Source of the DNA: Marinilabiliales bacterium
GTDB taxonomy: Bacteria; Bacteroidota; Bacteroidia; Bacteroidales; DTU049
Direction of reading: 5' to 3'
Assembly (NCBI GenBank): GCA_002869435.1
Contig: PKSX01000222.1
Coordinates: 1 to 49,927, forward strand
DNA length: 49,927 nt
In this document: positions 40,602-48,290 of the stretch, piece by piece
How positions within the stretch are numbered: position 1 is the stretch's first letter
Layout: each line of letters starts with the position of its first letter
The notes under the pieces: generated by a model
Seen by the model: only the letters and a program-made list of their open reading frames with translations
The model's database searches: none
What the model was told of the DNA's origin: nothing
Program-made: the position numbers and the translations under genes

Positions 40602-42236
40602 CTAAAACGAGAATCTAAACTTCGTCCAGAACTCATCTCTAAGGTTAAGCCATTTCTGTGCGGTCATGGAATAGAAATCAGCAGTGTATTGAGTCAGGTA
40701 ATCTTCGCAAAGATGTGAGGGATTGCCTTTTTTGCGGTTGGCTTCATCCTGTTTTAGCAGCTCTGCTGCATGTTCGCGTACATATTCAATCTCCTCGAAA
40801 GCTTTGTTTTCATATTCCATCAAAGCAGGCTCAATAAGCTTGCGGCCCTCGCCGTATTGAACTGTTGCCAGTCTATTGGCCTGACGGAACTGCCAGTGTG
40901 CCGATTTTGAGTTAAAATCGAATTGCCCGGAGTAATTAAATGCTTCGGGCAGCTTCATGGTGCCGCAAAAGATTGGAAATCTCGGACTTTGCCCGGGATT
41001 ATCAAACGCAAACCAGGCCACACCCCCGAATTCATCGGGGAGATCATCGCGGAGCTGCGCCACAAAGCTGTAGCTACACCATGCAACAGCGCAAACACGT
41101 TGGTATTCTACAGTACCTTCGTTTTGATAATTGTATGTGGCCATCATATCACCTCGCATCCATGGGTTGGCATAGGGCGAAACAATGGTATCGTAGTATA
41201 CATTACCATCGTCGTCTTTTTTGCGTTTACGAATTTTGATGTTTTGGGTCATATCCCATTCAGTACCTTCAAATGTGGAGCGAAGCAGAGCCATTACATC
41301 ACGAACCGATATTAATTCATCAGGTTTAACCGAAAAAGGAAGTTCTTCAGCATCGTATTGCAGATTCAGGCTTGGGGCAACTGAGCTCAGAATAAAATAC
41401 TCACGGATTTGAAACGGTTTTTCACCGCTATAAGCTTTCCAGAACTTAAAAGTTTCTTCACCATTCCAAAACCCCATTTCTTTGGCCAGATCAAACACAT
41501 TGTCAGATGCCATGTAATTGTCTTTGTCTTTTAAATCAAGTTCACCGATACGGCTGATATTGGCACATACCCCCACATGATCATCAGGAATGCGTTGAGC
41601 TGCCCAAACGGCACCTACTTTATCTTTTCCAGGCCCGAAGATCTCAAACACCCAAACTTCATTTTTATCGGCAATTAGCAGGCATTCGCCTGCATCGCAA
41701 TAGCCATATTCTGCTACCAGTTCTCCCATAAGTTTAATGGCTTCGCGTGCATTAGTGCAACGCTGAAGAGCAATGGCTTCCAGATTCTCAATCAGGAACA
41801 TCCCTTTATCGCTTTTCATTTCCTTGCGCCCGCCAATCGTGCTTTCGCCAATTGCAAGTTGCTTCTCGTTCAGACACGGATATGCAGTATTCAGGTATGC
41901 ATAGGTTTCTTTTACCTGAGGTATTTCACCTCGTTTCTCTAGTCCACGGGTGTCCCAGGGCGTTTCGGTATGCATTCCGCCTTTGAAAACTTCTACAACT
42001 TCGTCTTTTTTGTGTGATGATGCCGGTACTACGTTAAGCCATGTTCGGTAATTGCCGTCGCAGGTATGGCTAGTAATAACAGAGCCGTCGGTTGTGGCAT
42101 TTTTACCGGCAACTATACAGGTGCAGCTTTCGTCAAGATTAAAGTCTTCGTTCTGAGCAATAGAAAATTGACCAAAGACAAAAATAAATAGAAACAAAAA
42201 TGATAATAGTGCTTTCATGCGATTGATTTTGTGCAA
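40602..42236 (-). CDS. C69 (U34) family dipeptidase
   Basis: CTCIVAGKNATTDGSVITSHTCDGNYRTWL, IGESTIGGRKE. Confidence 0.92.
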   Translation of the reverse strand: MHKINRMKALLSFLFLFIFVFGQFSIAQNEDFNLDESCTCIVAGKNATTDGSVITSHTCDGNYRTWLNVVPASSHKKDEVVEVFKGGMHTETPWDTRGLEKRGEIPQVKETYAYLNTAYPCLNEKQLAIGESTIGGRKEMKSDKGMFLIENLEAIALQRCTNAREAIKLMGELVAEYGYCDAGECLLIADKNEVWVFEIFGPGKDKVGAVWAAQRIPDDHVGVCANISRIGELDLKDKDNYMASDNVFDLAKEMGFWNGEETFKFWKAYSGEKPFQIREYFILSSVAPSLNLQYDAEELPFSVKPDELISVRDVMALLRSTFEGTEWDMTQNIKIRKRKKDDDGNVYYDTIVSPYANPWMRGDMMATYNYQNEGTVEYQRVCAVAWCSYSFVAQLRDDLPDEFGGVAWFAFDNPGQSPRFPIFCGTMKLPEAFNYSGQFDFNSKSAHWQFRQANRLATVQYGEGRKLIEPALMEYENKAFEEIEYVREHAAELLKQDEANRKKGNPSHLCEDYLTQYTADFYSMTAQKWLNLRDEFWTKFRFSF

Positions 42237-42260
42237 ACTTATTGATTTTTCGGAACAAAA

Positions 42261-42287
42261 AAAAGGCCTGCCGAAGCAGACCTTTTT
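42261..42287 (-). terminator. Rho-independent terminator of T9SS type A gene
   Basis: Minus strand AAAAAGGTCTGC-TTCG-GCAGGCCTTTT followed by T run. Confidence 0.75.
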
Positions 42288-42308
42288 AAAAAGAATATGA
42301 TTTAGGAA

Positions 42309-45062
42309 TTATTGAATGATAACCTTATCAATTCTGGTATATTCTTCATTCATAATTCTGATGTAGTATAATCCTTTAGCTTCACCTGAAAGATCAATTA
42401 CCTTAGTAAGATCTCCGGTAAGAGTTTCACTGCGGATTATTTGTCCCTGAGTATTGAAAATAGTCATGATGCTACCTTCTGTGTTACCCTGGAAGTCCAT
42501 TGTGAATGTTCCACTGTTAGGATTAGGATAAATATTCACTCCAATTTCATATTCGTTGATATCGCTAACCAACAGTACATATACGGAGTCAACTGCAGTA
42601 CAGAAGTTACCCATTGAATCTTCAGCAGTGGTAACAGTTACAGTATACCAGCCATCTGCATTTACACTGATAATTTGTGTTGTATCTCCTGTTGACCAGC
42701 TGTATTCACCGTATGGATGTCCGCCGGAAGTTCCGGTACCTGCATCAATGTTTGCAGGATATGATCCAACAGTCAGCGTATCATTGGTTCCGGGGAGCGT
42801 TACGTCAACAATGAAATTGTCGATAAGACCCTGTGAAGTATCATTTGCAAGAATCAAATCATTTTCAAGGCTTAAGGTCAGGATGAAATTGTAAATGCCA
42901 TCGTTAGAGAAGTCGGCGGTTTGAGCAAATGTGAATCCTGTAATTGAACCAGGATCAATAGCTGCAGCTAGAACCATTGTATCAGGAACAACCGGGAGTG
43001 CATTAATCTGATATGAGAAGAAAATGGTGTCTCCGGCAGGGATCTGCATGTTTCCTGTATTTTCGAACTCGATATAAATAGGCTCTGAAGCTCCCATGTC
43101 ACAAGCAGTATATGAATGACCTGTTCCGAAAGGAGGATTGTAATAAGCGAGGTCTGTGAAATAACAGGCATTATCAAATGCACCTGGTGAAGCCCAAATG
43201 GTGTCTCCAACAGCATTAGTGTCTACAAAAGTTGTAGAAATACCCCAGTTTGCACCGTCATTATTGTCAAGATTTACATCACAGAAAACGAGAGAAGGAC
43301 CATTTCCATCAGGTTCGGTAGGCCATGGTGCTACATCATCCCAGTTTACTGAATCTAATAAGTTGCCTGAAAGGTCTTTAATCCAAACGGCACTTCCGCC
43401 ATTGCTTAAACCGGAAGTAGCAGTCCAGTTAATTGGAGCAAATCCATAAAATCCTTCAAATGCTGCAGAGTCGGTAGAGAAAACTATATAGTCATTAGCA
43501 TACAGGATAGTTCCTGCCGGAATGAATTCGCTTGAACCGCTAAAACCATATCCGGCTTCAAAACCACTAACATCAAGACTAACACCACTGTTATTATAAA
43601 CTTCCCAGAATTCGAGAGAATCGGTTCCGCCTTCCGGAGGATTGTACATAATCTCGGTAATAACCAGGTCGGTTGGATCGGGTCCAACATAAATGTCGTC
43701 AACATGAATATCATTTCCGTAGCCTGAACCTCCTTCAATACCAATATAAACGGTTTGGCCGTCATAAGCACTCAGGTCTACAACAATTTCGTGCCACATA
43801 TCACCTGCAGCATCGTATCTCATTTCTGAAGGTCCGACATTGGTCCATGTAACTGCATCAGAAGAAACCTGTAACTGCACAGAATCGGCTGATGTTGGAT
43901 ATCCGGTATCTTTAAACATCCAGTAGCGACATTGTGTATTTGTAGTGGCTGAAAGATCATATTTAGCATAAACTCTGGCCGTACCACTTCCAACAGACCA
44001 GGAATTAAAGTAAGCAAGATATGTACCACTCATGGCAGGATAACCTCCCGGCCATGAAGTGCCTGCGTTTAAATCCCAAACCGGACCATTGCTTTCAATT
44101 TGCCATGCCAGATCGCGATATGGGCTGTCATCCTCAAGTGTTTCCAGATATGGAGCTACAATCGGAGCATTCGCATAAGTAGTGAAAGTTTCATACTGAT
44201 TGTTCATTGTGGAAGCAGATACAACATGTACATCAACGGTATCAAAATCTCCTAGAACTGCAGAACCCGGAACAGTAACTTTAACATGAATAGTATCTGT
44301 TATGCCGGCCGGAATGATAATACTGCTTACCATACCCATATCCATTTTGTCCCATAACTCAGTTGTCCACATATTGTTCATGTATGACAAGTTGAAGGTG
44401 TCTGGGTTAGTTCCTGTATTATAAATGAAAAGATTATAAGTGAAAGTTGAATCCAAATCTTCAATAGCACTGTTTTGATCTGTGCTTAACGCAAAAGAGT
44501 AAGGTTGTGCAGTAAATAATGAAAAATCATCAATCCATAATTCGTGATTGAAATCTCCGGTATATTTAAATGCAATATAGATGGTTTGACCACTATAAGC
44601 ACTAAGGATTGTTGAGTATTCAGTCCATGCGTCTTCTGAAAACCCTCCGGGGGCAGTTGCATTGAGTTCCTGCAACTCAGTGAAATCACCGGGGTTGGTA
44701 ATCGGGTCATTCGACCCGGTTGAGATCCAAACTCCACTGTAACCGTAATACGATGCAGTCCAGTTTTGATAATACCAGAAGCTTAATTCAGTATTTGCCG
44801 CACAAGAGTATGAAGGGGAAACCATCCAGGATGATGAAACAGCTGCTATATTGTCATCATTGTGATAAAACGAGTATGTTCCTCCATGTGCCTGTGATGA
44901 GGTTTGAACAAAGCCAGGGTCATCAAGTTCCGTTTGGTAGAAGGTCCATCCGGTTAATGGCGTTGTTTCAAAATCCTCTTGCAAAAGTTGAGCATTAACA
45001 TTGATAGCAATACCAAAAAACATTAGTACAACCAACAATGAAGTGAGTGTTTTTTTCTTCAT
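42309..45062 (-). CDS. Secreted protein with choice-of-anchor/LTD-like modules and T9SS type A sorting domain
   Basis: Signal peptide; LVITEIMYNPPEGGTDSLEFWEVYNNSGVSLDVSG (lamin-tail-like); C-term VNIYPNPNSGTFTMDFQG...GLYYIRI. Confidence 0.88.
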   Translation of the reverse strand: MKKKTLTSLLVVLMFFGIAINVNAQLLQEDFETTPLTGWTFYQTELDDPGFVQTSSQAHGGTYSFYHNDDNIAAVSSSWMVSPSYSCAANTELSFWYYQNWTASYYGYSGVWISTGSNDPITNPGDFTELQELNATAPGGFSEDAWTEYSTILSAYSGQTIYIAFKYTGDFNHELWIDDFSLFTAQPYSFALSTDQNSAIEDLDSTFTYNLFIYNTGTNPDTFNLSYMNNMWTTELWDKMDMGMVSSIIIPAGITDTIHVKVTVPGSAVLGDFDTVDVHVVSASTMNNQYETFTTYANAPIVAPYLETLEDDSPYRDLAWQIESNGPVWDLNAGTSWPGGYPAMSGTYLAYFNSWSVGSGTARVYAKYDLSATTNTQCRYWMFKDTGYPTSADSVQLQVSSDAVTWTNVGPSEMRYDAAGDMWHEIVVDLSAYDGQTVYIGIEGGSGYGNDIHVDDIYVGPDPTDLVITEIMYNPPEGGTDSLEFWEVYNNSGVSLDVSGFEAGYGFSGSSEFIPAGTILYANDYIVFSTDSAAFEGFYGFAPINWTATSGLSNGGSAVWIKDLSGNLLDSVNWDDVAPWPTEPDGNGPSLVFCDVNLDNNDGANWGISTTFVDTNAVGDTIWASPGAFDNACYFTDLAYYNPPFGTGHSYTACDMGASEPIYIEFENTGNMQIPAGDTIFFSYQINALPVVPDTMVLAAAIDPGSITGFTFAQTADFSNDGIYNFILTLSLENDLILANDTSQGLIDNFIVDVTLPGTNDTLTVGSYPANIDAGTGTSGGHPYGEYSWSTGDTTQIISVNADGWYTVTVTTAEDSMGNFCTAVDSVYVLLVSDINEYEIGVNIYPNPNSGTFTMDFQGNTEGSIMTIFNTQGQIIRSETLTGDLTKVIDLSGEAKGLYYIRIMNEEYTRIDKVIIQ

Positions 45063-45072
45063 TTGTTTATTG

Positions 45073-45130
45073 TTTTAATTAAACATTACTATACAAAGAT
45101 AGAAGTTTAACAATGAAAGTTTAATTAAAA
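45073..45130. promoter_or_regulatory. 12-bp inverted repeats (TTTTAATTAAAC / GTTTAATTAAAA) flanking a minus-strand TATCTTTG box
   Basis: Arms 45073-45084 and 45119-45130; -7 box on minus strand 45094-45101. Confidence 0.4.
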
Positions 45131-45212
45131 TGATAAGAAATAGATCAATTAGTGGATACTTTTTATGAAAGGAGATAAGTTCTATGGTTATTTTTATGAA
45201 GTGGATCTTGTT

Positions 45213-46337
45213 TTATTGCCTTTTTTCCCGCTCATCATTCAGCAAATTTAGCAAAGCCTGCTCTCGTTCTGAAAATTCGATGTTTTCCATATTTAAGTTT
45301 GGATCAGGAATGTACCAGATGCATTTCAGGAAATCATTTTTAATGGATTCGGTTTTGAATACGTACCCTTTGCTGGCATACATGAAGTTAATCAGTAATT
45401 GTATTTCTTCATCGGACAGACTTTCAAAATCTTGCTGAAACCCTTCTTTGTATTCTCCAGGGTCAAAATAGAAAAAGTTCAATAATAAACCCGATTGAAA
45501 CAATTCCGTTCCCTTGGTAATTGGTAATAAATAATGATGCATAGGTGTAAACTCAATATATAAATCGCTGGTGGGTTCAAAATTATCAACATGACACTGC
45601 AAAACACCGCTTTTCATAAACACCTGAGTTGCATCTGTCAGCGTTTGAAAATTTCCTACGCCTTGCATTACCCATGGTAAAAACCTTTTGCCACTGTGTT
45701 TGGGGCCGAAAATGGTCATGTCTTCATTTGTGGCGTCAATGACCAGATTAAAATCACGAATCATTCCGCCTGCCCACATGGTCCCGGTAGTGAGCCGGTA
45801 GGCAAAACTCTTTTCATTTAGCCCGCCAGAACCCTTGAAAATATAATGATGTCGAATTATATTTATTCCTTTTTCAAAATGAACATTGAAATAATATATA
45901 TAGTCACCGCCACGCTCATCGAAAAAATCATTGTTGAAACCACTCTCAGCCACATAATTTACTTCATATGGTAATAATTCTTCATTAACCATAACCATAA
46001 ATTCTTCAATATAAGGATGCTTTTCAGGCTTTGTGGTTCTTATTTTCTCCCGTTCCTCTTCACTCATCATAAAATCTTCCGATGCGGGCGGAGTTACAAA
46101 TCCCACAATCTCATCACGGGCTTCGCCCGGATTATAAAACTCAAAATATACGCTTACTTCAATACCTAATGGTGTATACTTTAAATACAGAATTTCTTTC
46201 TGCATCTCAATACTGGTTTCCTTAACGGGAATAAGCTGCCCGCCTTCCGACATAAACATACCGTCGTTGGCGCAGAGTAAAACAGGCATTAACAGTGCAA
46301 TAATATAAGATATAAGTTTCATGATTATAATTTTCAA
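45213..46337 (-). CDS. Secreted protein with DUF4424-like N-terminal region and YARHG-like C-terminal domain (paralog 2)
   Basis: SEGGQLIPVKETSIEMQKEILYLKYTPLGIEVSVYFEFYNPGE; C-term FMYASKGYVFKTESIKNDFLKCIWYIPDPNLNMENIEF. Confidence 0.6.
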   Translation of the reverse strand: MKIIIMKLISYIIALLMPVLLCANDGMFMSEGGQLIPVKETSIEMQKEILYLKYTPLGIEVSVYFEFYNPGEARDEIVGFVTPPASEDFMMSEEEREKIRTTKPEKHPYIEEFMVMVNEELLPYEVNYVAESGFNNDFFDERGGDYIYYFNVHFEKGINIIRHHYIFKGSGGLNEKSFAYRLTTGTMWAGGMIRDFNLVIDATNEDMTIFGPKHSGKRFLPWVMQGVGNFQTLTDATQVFMKSGVLQCHVDNFEPTSDLYIEFTPMHHYLLPITKGTELFQSGLLLNFFYFDPGEYKEGFQQDFESLSDEEIQLLINFMYASKGYVFKTESIKNDFLKCIWYIPDPNLNMENIEFSEREQALLNLLNDEREKRQ

Positions 46338-46367
46338 TAAAAATATGAAAATAATTCAAATCAAGCT

Positions 46368-46399
46368 TTTGTGTTCACTGAATAAAAACACTATATTTG
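46368..46399 (+). promoter_or_regulatory. Promoter of TPR-LytTR gene: TTTG - 20 bp - TATATTTG
   Basis: TTTG 46368-46371, TATATTTG 46392-46399; ATG at 46408. Confidence 0.6.
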
Positions 46400-46407
46400 T
46401 ATTGCTC

Positions 46408-48132
46408 ATGAGAGGCTTGATTAAAAAATATATTGTCTTTGTTTTTATATTGCTTTTGTCTGTTCAACTCTTTGCACAGGAAAATATTGAACAGATTGAG
46501 AAAATAGACTCACTTAATGAACATGCTCTTGAGTTGAGCCGTACAGATCACGAAGCTACTCTTGAATTGTCGGAACAGGCACTTGAACTCAGCCGCGAAA
46601 TTGATTATAAGGACGGGCAAATCAATTCACTTTTATTGATAGGAACTGTGTACAAAAGCATTGCTGCTTATGACAAAGCTGCAGAATATTATTTTGATGC
46701 ATTGGAAATTGCAAGAGAGACAGAAGACGATGCACGCATTTCAATTTGTTTAAATAATATTGGAAACGTATATCAGGCTCAGCACAATTATTCCAAATCG
46801 CTAGAGTATTATAAAATGTCGCTCAACATTGAAGAAGAACTCGACAATACTGAGCAAATGGCTATACGGTTATATAATATAGGTGTGGTGTATGAGTCGC
46901 TTGATAGCTTAGACAAAGCGCTAACCTATTATTATAATTCGCTTCTTCTGGAGGAGGAAAACAACAATCCAATTGGTATTTACTATGCTTTGTATGGTAT
47001 AGCCGGTGTGGAACGACAGTTGGGACACTATGAAAGTGCAGAAGGGAATATAATCAGAGCATTGGATATTGTTAGAGATGAAAACGATCAGTATGGTTTA
47101 TCATTTTGCTTCAATGAACTTGGAAAACTAAAATTTGCTCAATCCGATTATAATGCAGCCATTAATGCATTTGATTCTTCAATGTATTATGCCTCAGCTA
47201 AGGGGTTAAGACAGGAAGTGCTCGAAAACTATTATGATTTGTCGAAAACCTATTTTGCTAAAGGCAATTCTAATAAAGCCTATTTGATGCTCATGGAATA
47301 TGTTGCACTTAAAGATACATTGCAAGGTATTGAAATGGGTTCAAAGGTTGAGGAAATTGAGGCTCGCTATAAAGTAGAGCAAAAGGAGAAGGAAATTGAG
47401 TTTCTAAAAGAATTGACTGGCCTGAAAGATCAAAAAGCTGATTCAGAACGTCGCAATCGTTATTATTTGCTTATTAGTATTTTTCTATTACTAGTGTATT
47501 CAGTTATAAAGCTTCGTGCCATTACAAACAGGGTGATTTCGCTTTTTCTGATTTCTTCAGCCGGATTTGCATTGCTTTTCATTGCTGCCATTTTATTGCG
47601 GCTATTCAGTGCAGCCACAGATTATACTTTCTTGAACGCTTTTGCAGATGTCTTTATGTATTCCGTTCCATTTCTTTTTATTGCACTTTTAGTATCTGAA
47701 CGCGTTTTACTTAAGCGTTATCTGGCCAAAGCAGGCCAGATAAATACTGAACTGGATTCTATTGAGCAAAAGCCGGCTTTGGAGATGATTCAGCTCGATT
47801 TTGATGCTAAAGATGATGATTTAGCCGTGCCATTGAAAGATCTTCTTGTATTCGAAGCCAGTGATAATTATGTAAGCGTTTTTTATCGAAAAAACGACAA
47901 AATCGAAAAAGTTCTTCGTCGTGGCAGTTTGAAAATGGTTGAAGATCAACTTGGAAAACACGAATTGATTCAACGATGTCATAAGTCTTTTATCGTGAAT
48001 ATTTCTAATGTAGAAAAAGTGAGTGGAAATGCACAAGGGTATAAATTGCATTTTCGCGATCTTGAATTTAGCATTCCGGTATCACGCTCCTTCCCCAGGG
48101 CAATGATTCAGAAACTTAAGAATCAGGGATAA
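46408..48132 (+). CDS. TPR-repeat transmembrane protein with C-terminal LytTR DNA-binding domain (start revised)
   Basis: TPR units (YDKAAEYYFDALEIARE..., YSKSLEYYKMSLNIEEEL...), TM segments, LytTR LLVFEASDNYVSVFYRKNDKIEKVLRRGSLKMVEDQL...LIQRCHKSFIVNISNVEKV. Confidence 0.88.
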   Translation: MRGLIKKYIVFVFILLLSVQLFAQENIEQIEKIDSLNEHALELSRTDHEATLELSEQALELSREIDYKDGQINSLLLIGTVYKSIAAYDKAAEYYFDALEIARETEDDARISICLNNIGNVYQAQHNYSKSLEYYKMSLNIEEELDNTEQMAIRLYNIGVVYESLDSLDKALTYYYNSLLLEEENNNPIGIYYALYGIAGVERQLGHYESAEGNIIRALDIVRDENDQYGLSFCFNELGKLKFAQSDYNAAINAFDSSMYYASAKGLRQEVLENYYDLSKTYFAKGNSNKAYLMLMEYVALKDTLQGIEMGSKVEEIEARYKVEQKEKEIEFLKELTGLKDQKADSERRNRYYLLISIFLLLVYSVIKLRAITNRVISLFLISSAGFALLFIAAILLRLFSAATDYTFLNAFADVFMYSVPFLFIALLVSERVLLKRYLAKAGQINTELDSIEQKPALEMIQLDFDAKDDDLAVPLKDLLVFEASDNYVSVFYRKNDKIEKVLRRGSLKMVEDQLGKHELIQRCHKSFIVNISNVEKVSGNAQGYKLHFRDLEFSIPVSRSFPRAMIQKLKNQG

Positions 48133-48150
48133 TTTCAATTTTCCACCCTT

Positions 48151-48230
48151 GCCATTCACCCCAAAATCTAACCGTTCACCCCAAAAAACTGTTTTTTACC
48201 CCGTTTATCATCCATACAGCCCTAAAATTT
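48151..48230. promoter_or_regulatory. Four phased degenerate 20-bp direct repeats (core CCATTCACCCCAAAA)
   Basis: gccattcaccccaaaatcta / accgttcaccccaaaaaact / gttttttaccccgtttatca / tccatacagccctaaaattt, in exact 20-bp register. Confidence 0.75.
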
Positions 48231-48290
48231 GTGTCTACCTTATTATGACTTTATTTTTACATGACAGTTCATTCATTAAAATTTTGACAC

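Noticed and set aside
40418-40636. 72-aa ORF (VIERSRNDRYIEVTSAPLRLRSGQALSHH)
   Set aside because: Translation of the palindromic repeat element; no evidence of a real protein.
46321-46407. Upstream start codon of the TPR-LytTR ORF
   Set aside because: The segment contains a canonical TTTG-N20-TATATTTG promoter; ATG 46408 begins a good signal sequence.
48151-48230. CRISPR array interpretation of the 20-bp repeats
   Set aside because: No unique spacers, units are contiguous and degenerate, and no cas genes are present.
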